Assembly: GCF_048128805.1 (NCBI RefSeq)
Contig: NC_136001.1
Location: 7,426,501 to 7,490,500 of the forward strand
DNA: 64,000 nt
Direction: 5' to 3'
Source of the DNA: Centroberyx gerrardi
Taxonomy: Eukaryota > Chordata > Actinopteri > Beryciformes > Berycidae
A program made the position numbers and the translations under genes. Below the pieces are notes generated by a model that saw only the letters and a program-made list of their open reading frames with translations, was not told the DNA's origin and made no database searches. The stretch's first letter is position 1. Every line of letters begins with the position of its first letter. Shown in pieces: positions 21,590 to 35,457 of the stretch.

Positions 21590-22365
21590 TAGGGCTGTCA
21601 AAATTGGCCAAAAATGACGTTCCATTATTCCTTCTAAAAAAACACATAGGTTCGAACCATTCGAATATCTATTTTGGCGCATTATGTCCATAAGAGGGCA
21701 AACCAATACAACGAGAGACATAACTACTTGTATAGGTATATTTATTTCAACATAAACATGTCTTTTAAAAGATCTACATACCTACACATTACAAAATAAA
21801 CAAATAAAATAATGTCCTATACCGTAAAACTTCATTTAAAGACCTCTCTCTCTCTCACTGAGGACGCGCTGTCTCTCGGAGCAAGATCAAATGAATGATT
21901 CGTAATTGATATGTTATTCGATAGCCTAATTTTTATACAGGTTAGGTAATATTCATACTGGTTTAAATAAACAATTTGATACAACTTTATCTCGAGGTTA
22001 CACAATTTTGCCGTCTGACCAAAATCCGAAGTATTTCCAAACAGGGCTTTTTAGATTGCTCGGAGGGGGTTGTGAACTCTCTGCCATCATTACCACACGG
22101 TTGTTGTTGAATTATTCGCTCGTTTCAGCTTGACCTATATTTCATTTTCAATCAATGAAAGTGACGTTGTGTGACTTCTGTCCATCATGCAGTGCATTCA
22201 GTGCAGCGGCCCAGGCCCACGCGAGAACTCGCGAGGCGGACAGCCGCGGTAGTGCTGCTTTTTTTTTTTTTTTCACAATCGAATATTAATTTTCATAATC
22301 GAATGTCTGTTTTTTTTTACAATTCGATTATATAATCGAATTTAGAATATTCGTTGACAGCCCTA
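21590..22365. mobile_element. hAT-like MITE, 776-bp form
   Basis: Same length and sequence class as unit 1, including the rare variants 'tttggcgcatt' and 'acaacgagag'. Confidence 0.85.
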
Positions 22366-23029
22366 GTACGCATGCACATGGGTCCGTGTGTGTGTGCTCA
22401 CACTATCTGCCTTATTGACTCTGACTCTCCAGCCATAGCATAGAGCTGTAGTTTGAGTTGAAAATGATATTTAACTTTGATACGATGTTCATATCTTTCA
22501 TCACACTTACATATGTGGACATGAACAACCATGGAAATCACAGGAGGTAGATGATATAGTCATTTTCTGTCTATTGTTTCCAATAATTGCAACCAGGCAA
22601 AATTATACAATTTCTCACTGAGAACATAAACACAAACTTCATTTGTATTTGTATAACCACGGCAGACAGCAGTATTTACAGCTGCAGCTGGAGATTCAAG
22701 GCCAGAGCGCAGCAACTACTCCTACTGCATTCTGCCTTGGATTTAGCTGGTTTTTTTGTTACTGCAAATTTGACATGCAGTTTTGTCTCAAACTAAACAT
22801 AAATGAGCCAAAACAGTTTGTTACAAGATAAAACAGAGGCTGGTGAACAAAGTCGGTTTCCAGTCTTAATTCAATTTTGACCAAACTTGTAGTTTCTACA
22901 TTTTGCCTTTGCACGTCAGTATTGCGTAAACATTTAATGAAACCTGATGCAAAGATTTCATCAGTATTCATGTATGTGACATGTAGCTGCTATGAAGCTC
23001 TTATTTACTCCATATGATTGTGTTACACG

Positions 23030-23088
23030 TTTACATTTTAGACATTTAGCTGACACTAATCCAGAGCACCTTACAATGAGTGCAGCAG
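23030..23088. repeat. SINE-like teleost interspersed fragment
   Basis: Copy in the 3' UTR of gene 4. Confidence 0.55.
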
Positions 23089-23443
23089 TAGAATGAGCTT
23101 TATTTATAGTTGAAAGCAAAGAATAACTCTATTTATAGAACCAAAGTCCTGACTGGAGTGCTTAGATCATAGCACCACTGGGGAGCCAAGAGGGATAACA
23201 ATCATCGGCCCGGACTATGGCCTGGAGGCATGGCGATGTAGCTCCCTTAGCAGCCTTGGGTTGTCAATGACATGAGCAGCAGAGCGAGTGGAGAGAGTGC
23301 TGGAGAAGGGCGACATGGGCTAATTTGGGGAAAGTGAATGCAAGGTGGGCTTAGGATGCTCAGGAAAGCCTTCCAGAGTTCATGAAGTGTCACCTTTTTC
23401 TTTTTAAATAAAGACCTCCTAATTACAGTCTGTGGATGGGTGA

Positions 23444-26400
23444 TTACTGTATGCTCACTTTACACAACAGATACCTTTTCAGGTACCTCCTGAAAGTCTT
23501 GTCCCGTAGGCCATAGATGATTGGACTAATGGATCGTGGCAGGATGTGTATAATAATATAGCAAGCAAAGAGGGAGTCCGCATAATGTTCAGGGAACCAG
23601 TACAGCAGAGCTTTTTTTAACAGGGGGCCTGCATAGGTAGCCATACACAACAGCAGCTGAAATCCATGGAGGAGGATAGTTTTCTGGGCCTTCTTAGCAT
23701 CGGTGCTTGCCTCCTTGGCAGTGAACAGGATCCTGAAGTAAGTGTAGAAGATAATGAGCCAAACTATGACTAGGAACACTATATAGGTGATATCCCTCTT
23801 CTTGATAATGGTGGGATTCCTGAAGACGGTTTCCCTGAGACAGAAGACTCGGGTATGAAAAAACTCCAGGGGTTCTGTGGCCAGGGCGATGAAGAGGTCG
23901 GGGAGGACAGACAACATGCTCGTCGCCCAGATCAGACCAATCAGCATGTGTGTTCTTTTGACTGTACAGATCTGCGCATGGCGGAGGGGGACGCAGATGG
24001 CAATGTAGCACTCTACCGCCATGCAGGCCAGGTTCAGAGGGGTGTTTTCGGTGGTGAAAAGAGCAAGCAGGATGGCACAGCAGCAGAGGGAGACATTTAT
24101 TGTGTAGAGGGTGTAGCTGAGGAGGAATAGCATGATAGTGAGCATCAGCTGGATCATATCGTTGACCACCAGGTGAATGAAAAGGATGTAGCGAGGATTC
24201 ATGTAGAAGATCTGGTTGGCGGGAATGAAGAGGAGAGGGGTATGGGGAGATGGAAGGAGAGGAGGATGGAGGGGAAAATTGAGAGAGGAGAGTGGGGAGG
24301 AAAGAAAATAGTTGAGTGGAGCAGAGTTCAGTAGAAGAGGGGCAAGGGCAAGACTAGAGAAAACAGCACATGGGAAGTGGGGAAAGGTGTAGAGAAAAGG
24401 GGAGTTTCTCCAAAGAATCATCATTACAGAACATTGATGCTTTTTTTGGAAACCAAAATCTCTATGTTTTTGTACTGGATTTACATATTTCTAAGAGCAC
24501 ACATTGTAGTATCGTAATTAAGTTTTCTCATTCTGACATAAATGGCAATTACTTGAGTCATTGCTGCAGTGTTTACAATGAACACATTAGCAAACATTGT
24601 ACAGATTCAAAATATAGTGCATTTAATATTGACTTGACTAGTGCAGTGCCCGTTCAAAACGTGCCTGTCCGGAACGGGCCGATTGCTGCTTGCTGCTTTC
24701 TCGAGAACTGCTCGTGCCCGTAGTGCTGCTTTCTCGAGAATCGCGTGTGCCCGTACCGCTTGAGCCCCGCTGCCGCACAGAGCGCTGTCCGCTTGTTTAT
24801 TCAAAGTTTAGTAATATTGAACGTGTCGCGTGTCCAAATTGCACCAAATCCGACACTGCACGTCCTTGGGTCCCCAGTCCCCAGACTTCACCAGTGAGAC
24901 TAAACTGCGCTTGAACCGTAGAAGCAGTTTACGGCCTTCCATTGGTTGATTCTGCTGCCAATCAAACGTGTCTGCGCTCCTATTGGCTAGTTTTACTGCC
25001 TCCGCCTCTGTTATTTTCTCCTGTGTGTGCTCGTTCTTCTCTCTCGGGCATGAGCGGGGCGCGTGCCTTTGTCCCGCTCAGCCAGTCAGAGCCCTGAAGC
25101 CCCCCCCCCCGCTGCACTCAGACACAGAGCTGAGAGGCTCGCTGTTCGCTTGTTTAGTCGGTTTATTAATATTGAACGTGTCACGTGTCCAAATTGCACC
25201 AAATCCGACACTGCACATCCTTGGGTCCCCAGCAATACACTCGCCAAGTGTGAAGTTGATCGGACGAACGGTTCTCGAGATATGCGAAGGACACACACAC
25301 ACTCACTCACAGACAGAGATTCCTCGAATTAGTAGATAGATGTTTACAATAACTTTATCCTTGTGCCGCTCCTTTATCAAGAGCTGACAATCACCCGCAG
25401 AAGCATTTATAGATGGACAATGCTTTTTCCACCACTAGACCTAGGATTGGACTTGTAATACCTGAAAGGTGTGCTGCTAATTCTGGTGAATCAAACATTA
25501 GCTAGACACAGCACTCTTCTTCTTTCTGCCTGTAGTTTTACAGTGACTGTCCACTGACAACACCCACACTCCTTGCCAACGCTGTGCTCGTAAATTTTGG
25601 ACGCTTCATGGGTGTGGAAATCGATGTAGGCAAATTTGATGGTATAGGACTTATCCTAGAAAAATGCTCAACTGAACACAAACACTATTTTTTTTTCAGA
25701 TTTTTTTTTTTTGTATTATTATTTATTTCTAATTCCTAAATTATTTTTTTTCAAAAAAGTTAATATGGGTCATGGATGTTATTGTAGGCCTAACTCCTTG
25801 TTTTTCTATGTTGAGAATTGTCAGGTAATGATCATTTACATCCTGGTCCTCCTGCTAATAAATAAAATAAAGTGAATTTTAATTTGTGAAAAGATGCATC
25901 ATACAAAATTGGATGTGTAGGAACAGTAATAATTATTTTTCCGCCATGCTCTGTCTGGTGGGACAGGTGGAACATCAAGGAGGATACTTCATGAACAGAC
26001 ATGAATCAAACTGACACCTGCTGTTCTACTTATTAATGCTTGCTTCAGACGTGTAAAATTTGCATGAAATAGACTTTAGTTCATCTTTTGGCACCGCCCT
26101 GTCAATGTTGAGCTTGGAATTTTTTGACGCTCACCTTCCCACAATTTTCCACATAATCTCTACGCCTGCAAATTTGGCCGTTCAGTGGACACTCACTGTT
26201 AATCCAGCAGCAGAGGTGGTGGTGATATAAATATTAATTTCTGCCATATCTCCTCATTAAATTGATCATAAGTGGTTGGTTGACAGTGAAGGAATGTCAA
26301 ACCTGATGTTTGCGGAAGGTGTGAATGAGACTGGCATTGATGTAGTTGATGGAGATGCCGAGAGCCACAACAACCACATTTTTGGTCACAGCTGTGGCGA

Positions 26401-26452
26401 AGGAGTCTCGATATTGTATAACCACTGTTACATTGGCAGATGACACGTTCAT
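23444..26452 (-). CDS. Odorant receptor 131-2-like, gene 4 (type alpha), two coding exons
   Basis: Exons 26303-26452 and 23444-24211. The 305-aa product reads the same as gene 1. Leader exon candidate 27107-27131; promoter 27914-27993, which differs in its upstream (TG)n length from that of gene 1. Confidence 0.88.
24467..25685. repeat. Intron cassette A (copy 3)
   Basis: Closest to the unit 1 copy, sharing 'aattagtagatag' and the short CA run. It has a longer poly(C) tract near 25100 and 'ctagaaaaatg' where unit 1 has 'ctagataaatg'. Confidence 0.75.
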
Positions 26453-27913
26453 CTCTTGGAAGCTGAAGTTGAAGTCTAACAAAAGAGAGACAACGTAATA
26501 TTCATCAACTATCATAAGAAACATTAACCCAAATATGCAACTTGTATGCAACATTATAGAGTTGCTATAAGTAATGTCATCATTTATTTACCATTGATCA
26601 TATATTTATCATTGACTGGTTGAATACCATATTATATAACAGTAGTTACAATAATTATACAACAAATGCAATGATTCTATACAATAATACACAACATAAT
26701 CACACTTAGTAAACTGAGGAAGAACTCTTGGCTGGGTGGCATTGCACATTGTGGAAAAATGTGTGGAAAAATCTCATGCGAATTTTAGATAACGTACAAT
26801 AAACACTTTAGGAATAACTTCAGTTACATTATCAGGTTCATCATAGGCCTTTAGAGTGAGTCTTAGACATATACCATTAACAATTTGATCATGATAATTT
26901 CCACGCATGGTTATTTTTCAATAGTCTTTGCTATTTGCACCACAATCGTTGGCTTCATTACAGCTTTGTTGAAAGTTGCATTTTTAAAACTACTGGGCAC
27001 TTTTCGACATTGTGGAACCGCTGGATGAATTCAATTTTGTTAGAGAGCCTTCCGTCCTCCTTACCAGGCCCACTCAATGATAAGAGCACAAGAAAGTAGT
27101 ACTCACCTCAGGCAGAAGATCAGGGCATCAACTTGAAAGATAAAAATCAATATAATATTTTGAAAATACAATTAAAATAACCACAGTAGTGGAAAGAACA
27201 ACATGAACGGCCCTTTTTTAATCATCATTATTTTCAGTGTGGTTCCAATTTCCACTTCATTCAGTTCATTGTTTTGACACTTTGTCTTGAAACTGTGAAG
27301 GTGAGGCTGAGTAAGAATTCCAAAACGATATCCATTTTGGGAAGGAAGTTCATCATTGATTATAGATGATCAGTCTGTAAAACTAGTATTATTTTCAACC
27401 AAGGACTTACAAGAAGTTACCTAAGATCCTTTAAAAAGCATCATAATTATTTTCAACTTTTTGCTTTCAATTGTCAAGCTATTGTGATGTTTTTCAAATG
27501 GTGGAGATCTCAGTTTCAGAATGCTGTGCTGGGAGTGTGGATGAGGGAAGTGCCTCAGGACTGATAATAACATGGATTTCAAAATACAAATTATCCTGCA
27601 ACAGGAGAAAAGACAAATCTCAGAAAAAAAAAAAAAAACACACTAGAGTAAGATAGGATCATGTAGCCATAACCAGCATGTTTGCTGCCACACATGGACA
27701 ATGCACACCTCAGGTAAAGACCAACCTGGTGATATACATCATCAGTCAAGTCAGAATATACATTATCGGTCAAGTCAGAATATGATAAGGAAATATGAAT
27801 GAGTTGATGAAAATGTATTTCACTATCATAGCATTGCAGCACTTCATTCAACTCTATTGTGACATTCCTCTGTGGCTATATGACTGTAGTGAAAGTTCAC
27901 AGGTGGTACTTAC

Positions 27914-27993
27914 CTTAGTTAATGCAGTCAGACCAGGATGCCAACGTGACATAACAGAGAGTGGCTCCAGAAAATCTATCAGATACTTTTATA
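27914..27993 (-). promoter_or_regulatory. TATA promoter and noncoding first exon of gene 4
   Basis: TATAAAAG is at 27986-27993 and the donor follows base 27914. Confidence 0.65.
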
Positions 27994-28081
27994 TGTGCTG
28001 GGGTTGGCAAACATCTAAGGATACAGGGGTGTGTGTATACATGTGTAGGTGTAGGTGTGAATGCATGCAGGTGGGTAGTAG

Positions 28082-28082
<1 letters not shown>

Positions 28083-28150
<68 letters not shown>
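28083..28150. repeat. (TG)34 microsatellite
   Basis: Pure 68-bp TG run, equal in length to that of unit 3. Confidence 0.95.
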
Positions 28151-28154
<4 letters not shown>

Positions 28155-28183
28155 CCTGCATGGATGTATGGTTGTGTACACAT

Positions 28184-28903
28184 TAGGGCTGTCAAAATTG
28201 GCCAAAAATGACGTTCCATTATTCCTTCTAAAAAAACACATAGGTTCGAACCATTCGAATATCTATTTTTGCGCATTATGTCCATAAGAGGGCAAACCAA
28301 TACAATGAGAGACATAACTACTTGTATAGGTATATACAAGTCTCTCTCTCTCTCTCGCTCTCTCTCTCTGCGCCGTGGTTGGTGCTAGAGTGAGAACTGA
28401 GAACGCGCTGTCTCTCGGAGCAAGATCAAATGAATGATTCGTAATTGATATGTTATTCGATAGCCTAATTTTTATACAGGTTAGGTAATATTCATACTGG
28501 TTTAAATAAACAATTTGATACAACTTTATCTCGAGGTTCCACAATTTTGCCGTCTGACCAAAATCCGAAGTATTTCCAAACAGGGCTTTTTAGATTGCTC
28601 GGAGGGGGTTGTGAACTCTCTGCCATCATTACCACACGGTTGTTGTTGAATTATTCGCTCGTTTCAGCTTGACCTATATTTCATTTTCAATCAATGAAAG
28701 TGACGTTGTGTGACTTCTGTCCATCATGCAGTGCATTCAGTGCAGCGGCCCAGGCCCACGCAAGAACTCGCGAGGCGGACAGCCGCGGTAGTGCTGCTTT
28801 TTTTTTTTTTTCACAATCGAATATTAATTTTCATAATCGAATGTCTGTTTTTTTTTACAATTCGATTATATAATCGAATTTAGAATATTCGTTGACAGCC
28901 CTA
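28184..28903. mobile_element. hAT-like MITE, 720-bp form
   Basis: Same form as unit 3. Confidence 0.85.
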
Positions 28904-29570
28904 GTACGCATGCACATGGGTCCGTGTGTGTGTGCTCACACTATCTGCCTTATTGACTCTGACTCTCCAGCCATAGCATAGAGCTGTAGTTTGAGTTGAA
29001 AATGATATTTAACTTTGATACGATGTTCATATCTTTCATCACACTTACATATGTGGACATGAACAACCATGGAAATCACAGGAGGTAGATGATCTATAGT
29101 CATTTTCTGTCTATTGTTTCCAATAATTGCAACCAGGCAAAATTATACAATTTCTTACTGAGAACATAAACACAAACTTAATTTGTATTTGTATTACCAC
29201 GGCAGACCGCAGTATTTACAGCTGCAGCTGGAGATTCAAGGCCAGAGCGCAGCAACTACTCCTACTGCATTCTGCCTTGGATTTAGCTGGGTTTTTTTGT
29301 TACTGCAAATTTGACATGCAGTTTTGTCTCAAACTAAACATAAATGAGCCAAAACAGTTTGTTACAAGATAAAACAGAGGCTGGTGAACAAAGTCGGTTT
29401 CCAGTCTTAATTCAATTTTGACCAAACTTGTAGTTACTACATTTTGCCTTTGCACGTCAGTATTGCGTAAACATTTAATGAAACCTGATGCAAAGATTTC
29501 ATCAGTATTCATGTATGTGACATGTAGCTGCTATGAAGCTCTTATTTACTCCATATGATTGTGTTACACG

Positions 29571-29629
29571 TTTACATTTTAGACATTTAGCTGACACTAA
29601 TCCAGAGCACCTTACAATGAGTGCAGCAG
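29571..29629. repeat. SINE-like teleost interspersed fragment
   Basis: Copy in the 3' UTR of gene 5. Confidence 0.55.
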
Positions 29630-29984
29630 TAGAATGAGCTTTATTTATAGTTGAAAGCATAGAATAACTCAATTTATAGAACCAAAGTCCTGACTGGAGT
29701 GCTTAGATCATAGCACCACTGGGGAGCCAAGAGGGATAACAATCATCGGCCCGGACTATGGCCTGGAGGCATGGCGATGTAGCTCCCTTAGCAGCCTTGG
29801 GTTGTCAATGACATGAGCAGCAGAGCGAGTGGAGAGAGTGCTGGAGAAGGGCGACATGGGCTAATTTGGGGAAAGTGAATGCAAGGTGGGCTTAGGATGC
29901 TCAGGAAAGCCTTCCAGAGTTCATGAAGTGTCACCTTTTTTTTTTTAAATAAAGACCTCCTAATTGCAGTCTGTGGATGGGTGA

Positions 29985-32900
29985 TTACTGTATTCTCACT
30001 TTACACAACAGATACGTTTTCAGGTACCTCCTGAAAGTCTTGTCCCGTAGGCCATAGATGATTGGACTAATGGATCGTGGCAGGATGTGTATAATAATAT
30101 AGCAAGCAAAGAGGGAGTCCGCATAATGTTCAGGGAACCAGTACAGCAGAGCTTTTTTTAACACGGGGAGGGCATAGGTAGCCATACACAACAGCAGCTG
30201 AAATCCATGAAGGAGGATAGTTTTCTGGGCCTTCTTAGCATCGGTGCTTGCCTCCTTGGCAGTGAACAGGATCCTGAAGTAAGTGTAGAAGATAATGAGC
30301 CAAACTATGACTAGGAACACTATATAGGTGATATCCCTCTTCTTGATAATGGTGGGATTCCTGAAGACGGTTTCCCTGAGACAGAAGACTCGGGTATGAA
30401 AAAACTCCAGGGGTTCTGTGGCCAGGGCGACGAAGAGGTCGGGGAGGACAGACAACATGCTCGTCGCCCAGATCAGACCAATCAGCATGTGTGTTCTTTT
30501 GACTGTACAGATCTGCGCATGGCGGAGGGGGACGCAGATGGCAATGTAGCACTCTACCGCCATGCAGGCCAGGTTCAGAGGGGTGTTTTCGGTGGTGAAA
30601 AGAGCAAGCAGGATGGCACAGCAGCAGAGGGAGACATTTATTGTGTAGAGGGTGTAGCTGAGGAGGAATAGCATGATAGTGAGCATCAGCTGGATCATAT
30701 CGTTGACCACCAGGTGAATGAAAAGGATGTAGCGAGGATTCATGTAGAAGATCTGGTTGGCGGGAATGAAGAGGAGAGGGGTATGGGGAGATGGAAGGAG
30801 AGGAGGATGGAGGGGAAAATTGAGAGAGGAGAGTGGGGAGGAAAGAAAATAGTTGAGTGGAGCAGAGTTCAGTAGAAGAGGGGCAAGGGCAAGACTAGAG
30901 AAAACAGCACATGGGAAGTGGGGAAAGGTGTAGAGAAAAGGGGAGTTTCTCCAAAGAATCATCATTACAGAACATTGATGCTTTTTTTGGAAACCAAAAT
31001 CTCTATGTTTTTGTACTGGATTTACATATTTCTAAGAGCACACATTGTAGTATCGTAATTAAGTTTTCTCATTCTGACATAAATGGCAATTACTTGAGTC
31101 ATTGCTGCAGTGTTTACAATGAACACATTAGCAAACATTGTACAGATTCAAAATATAGTGCATTTAATATTGACTTGACTAGTGCAGTGCCCGTTCAAAA
31201 CGTGCCTGTCCGGAACGGGCCGATTGCTGCTTGCTGCTTTCTCGAGAACTGCTCGTGCCCGTAGTGCTGCTTTCTCGAGAATCGCGTGTGCCCGTACCGC
31301 TTGAGCCCCGCTGCCGCACAGAGCGCTGTCCGCTTGTTTATTCAAAGTTTAGTAATATTGAACGTGTCGCGTGTCCAAATTGCACCAAATCCGACACTGC
31401 ACGTCCTTGGGTCCCCAGTCCCCAGACTTCACCAGTGAGACTAAACTGCGCTTGAACCGTAGAAGCAGTTTACGGCCTTCCATTGGTTGATTCTGCTGCC
31501 AATCAAACGTGTCTGCGCTCCTATTGGCTAGTTTTACTGCCTCCGCCTCTGTTATTTTCTCCTGTGTGTGCTCGTTCTTCTCTCTCGGGCATGAGCGGGG
31601 CGCGTGCCTTTGTCCCGCTCAGCCAGTCAGAGCCCTGAAGCCCCCCCCCCCGCTGCACTCAGACACAGAGCTGAGAGGCTCGCTGTTCGCTTGTTTAGTC
31701 GGTTTATTAATATTGAACGTGTCACGTGTCCAAATTGCACCAAATCCGACACTGCACATCCTTGGGTCCCCAGCAATACACTCGCCAAGTGTGAAGTCGA
31801 TCGGACGAACGGTTCTCGAGATATGCGAAGGACACACACACATACACACACACTCACTCACAGACAGAGATTCCTCGAATTAGATAGATGTTTACCATAA
31901 CTTTATCCTTGTGCCGCTCCTTTATCAAGAGCTGGCAATCACCCGCAGAAGCATTTATAGATGGACAATGCTTTTTCACCACTAGACCTAGGATTGGACT
32001 TTTAATACCTGAAAGGTGTGCTGCTAATTCTGGTGAATCAAACATTAGCTAGACACAGCACTCTTCTTCTTTCTGCCTGTAGTTTTACAGTGACTGTCCA
32101 CTGACAACACCCACACTCCTTGCCAACGCTGTGCTCGTAAATTTTGGACGCTTCATGGGTGTGGAAATAATCGGTGTAGGAAAATTTGATGGTATAGGAC
32201 TTATCCTAGATAAATGCTCAACTGAACACAAACACTATTTTTTTTTTCAGATTTTTTTATTTTTTATTATTATTTATTTCCAATTCCTACATTTTTTTTT
32301 TCAAGAAAGGTAATATGGGTCATGGATGTTATTGTAGGCCTAACTCCTTGTTTTTCTATGTTGAGAATTGTCAGGTAATGGTCATTTACATCCTGGTCCT
32401 CCTGCTAATAAATAAAATAAAGTGAATTTTAATTTGTGAAAAGATGCATCATACAAAATTGGATGTGTAGGAACAGTAATAATTATTTTTCCTCCATGCT
32501 CTGTCTGGTGGGACAGGTGGAACATCAAGGGGGATACTTCATGAACAGACATGAATCAAACTGACACCTGCTGTTCTACTTATTAATGCTTGCTTCAGAC
32601 GTGTAAAATTTGCATGAAATAGACTTTAGTTCATCTTTTGGCACCGCCCTGTCAATGTTGAGCTTGGAATTTTTTGACGCTCACCTTCCCACAATTTTCC
32701 ACATAATCTCTACGCCTGCAAATTTGGCCGTTCAGTGGACACTCACTGTTAATCCAGCAGCAGAGGTGGTGGTGATATAAATATTAATTTCTGCCATATC
32801 TCCTCATTAAATTGATCATAAGTGGTTGGTTGACAGTGAAGGAATGTCAAACCTGATGTTTGCGGAAGGTGTGAATGAGACTGGCATTGATGTAGTTGAT

Positions 32901-33002
32901 GGAGATGCCGAGAGCCACAACAACCACATTTTTGGTCACAGCTGTGGCGAAGGAGTCTCGATATTGTATAACCACTGTTACATTGGCAGATGACACGTTC
33001 AT
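29985..33002 (-). CDS. Odorant receptor 131-2-like, gene 5 (type gamma), two coding exons
   Basis: Exons 32853-33002 and 29985-30752. The product reads the same as gene 3. Leader exon candidate 33645-33669; promoter 34451-34530. Confidence 0.88.
31008..32235. repeat. Intron cassette A (copy 4)
   Basis: Matches the unit 3 copy, including the longer CA run and 'aattagatagatg'. Confidence 0.75.
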
Positions 33003-34450
33003 CTCTTGGAAGCTGAAGTTGAAGTCTAACAAAAGAGAGACAACGTAATATTCATCAACTATCATAAGAAACATTAACCCAAATATGCAACTTGTATGCA
33101 ACATTATAGAGTTGCTATAAGTAATGTCATCATTTATTTACCATTGATCATATATTTATCATTGACTGGTTGAATACCATATTATATAACAGTAGTTACA
33201 ATAATTATACAACAAATGCAATAATTCTATACAATAATACACAACATAATCACACTTAGTAAACTGAGGAAGAACTCTTGGCTGGGTGGCATTGCACATT
33301 GTGGAAAAATCTCATGCGAATTTTAGATAACGTACAATAAACACTTTAGGAATAACTTCAGTTACATTATCAGGTTCATCATAGGCCTTTAGAGTGAGTC
33401 TTAGACATATACCATTAACAATTTGATCATGATAATTTCCACGCATGGTTATTTTTCAATAGTCTTTGCTATTTGCACCACAATCGTTGGCTTCATTACA
33501 GCTTTGTTGAAAGTTGCATTTTTAAAACTACTGGGCACTTTTCGACATTGTGGAACCGCTGGATGAATTCAATTTTGTTAGAGAGCCTTCCGTCCTCCTT
33601 ACCAGGCCCACTCAATGACAAGAGCACAAGAAAGTAGTACTCACCTCAGGCAGAAGATCAGGGCATCAACTTGAAAGATAAAAATCAATATAATATTTTG
33701 AAAATACAGTTAAAATAACCACAGTAGTGGAAAGAACAACATGAACGGCCCTTTTTTAATCATCATTATTTTCAGTGTGGTTCCAATTTCCACTTCATTC
33801 AGTTCATTGTTTTGACACTTTGTCTTGAAACTGTGAAGGTGAGGCTGAGTAAGAATTCCAAAACGATATCCATTTTGGGAAGGAAGTTCATCATTGATTA
33901 TAGATGATCAGTCTGTAAAACTAGTATTATTTTCAACCAAGGACTTACAAGAAGTTACCTAAGATCCTTTAAAAAGCATCATAATTATTTTCAACTTTTT
34001 GCTTTCAATTGTCAAGCTATTGTGATGTTTTTCAAATGGTGGAGATCTCAGTTTCAGAATGCTGTGCTGGGAGTGTGGATGAGGGAAGTGCCTCAGGACT
34101 GATAATAACATGGATTTCAAAATACAAATTATCCTGCAACAGGAGAAAAGACAAATCTCAGAAAAAAAAAAAAAACACACTAGAGTAAGATAGGATCATG
34201 TAGCCATAACCAGCATGTTTGCTGCCACACATGGACAATGCACACCTCAGGTAAAGACCAACCTGGTGATATACATCATCAGTCAAGTCAGAATATACAT
34301 TATCGGTCAAGTCAGAATATGATAAGGAAATATGAATGAGTTGATGAAAATGTATTTCACTATCATAGCATTGCAGCACTTCATTCAACTCTATTGTGAC
34401 ATTCCTCTGTGGCTATATGACTGTAGTGAAAGTTCACAGGTGGTACTTAC

Positions 34451-34530
34451 CTTAGTTAATGCAGTCAGACCAGGATGCCAACGTGACATAACAGAGAGTG
34501 GCTCCAGAAAATCTATCAGATACTTTTATA
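34451..34530 (-). promoter_or_regulatory. TATA promoter and noncoding first exon of gene 5
   Basis: TATAAAAG is at 34523-34530 and the donor follows base 34451. Confidence 0.65.
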
Positions 34531-34618
34531 TGTGCTGGGGTTGGCAAACATCTAAGGATACAGGGGTGTGTGTATACATGTGTAGGTGTAGGTGTGAATG
34601 CATACAGGTGGGTAGTAG

Positions 34619-34619
<1 letters not shown>

Positions 34620-34649
<30 letters not shown>
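34620..34649. repeat. (TG)15 microsatellite
   Basis: Pure TG run, same length as in unit 4. Confidence 0.95.
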
Positions 34650-34653
<4 letters not shown>

Positions 34654-34682
34654 CGTGCATGGATGTATGGTTGTGTACACAT

Positions 34683-35457
34683 TAGGGCTGTCAAAATTGG
34701 CCAAAAATGACGTTCCATTATTCCTTCTAAAAAAACACATAGGTTCGAACCATTCGAATATCTATTTTTGCGCATTATGTCCATAAGAGGGCAAACCAAT
34801 ACAATGAGAGACATAACTACTTGTATAGGTATATTTATTTCAACATAAACATGTCTTTTAAAAGATCTACATACCTACACATTACAAAATAAACAAATAA
34901 AATAATGTCCTATACCGTAAAACTTCATTTAAAGACCTCTCTCTCTCTCACTGAGGACGCGCTGTCTCTCGGAGCGAGATCAAATGAATGATTCGTAATT
35001 GATATGTTATTCGATAGCCTAATTTTTATACAGGTTAGGTAATATTCATACTGGTTTAAATAAACAATTTGATACAACTTTATCTCGAGGTTCCACAATT
35101 TTGCCGTCTGACCAAAATCCGAAGTATTTCCAAACAGGGCTTTTTAGATTGCTCGGAGGGGGTTGTGAACTCTCTGCCATCATTACCACACGGTTGTTGT
35201 TGAATTATTCGCTCGTTTCAGCTTGACCTATATTTCATTTTCAATCAATGAAAGTGACGTTGTGTGACTTCTGTCCATCATGCAGTGCATTCAGTGCAGC
35301 GGCCCAGGCCCACGCAAGAACTCGCGAGGCGGACAGCCGCGGTAGTGCTGCTTTTTTTTTTTTTTCACAATCGAATATTAATTTTCATAATCGAATGTCT
35401 GTTTTTTTTTACAATTCGATTATATAATCGAATTTAGAATATTCGTTGACAGCCCTA
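34683..35457. mobile_element. hAT-like MITE, 775-bp form
   Basis: Near the 776-bp form of units 1 and 4 but with 'tttttgcgcatt' and 'acaatgagag' as in units 2, 3, 5, 7 and 8. A sequence switch inside the element is likely. Confidence 0.85.

Larger units (their letters stand above)
20917..27471. repeat. Tandem unit 4 (type A, 6555 bp)
   Basis: Near-identical to unit 1 over most of its length. Its left part, with the promoter of gene 3, matches the left part of unit 6 at a 13093-bp offset. About 22366-23029 has nothing recognisable. Confidence 0.95.
27472..34009. repeat. Tandem unit 5 (type A, 6538 bp)
   Basis: Repeat of unit 3 at +13093 bp. Only scattered substitutions are seen, e.g. 'tcaagaaagg' at 32302 for 'tcaaaaaagg' in unit 3. 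About 28904-29570 has nothing recognisable. Confidence 0.95.
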
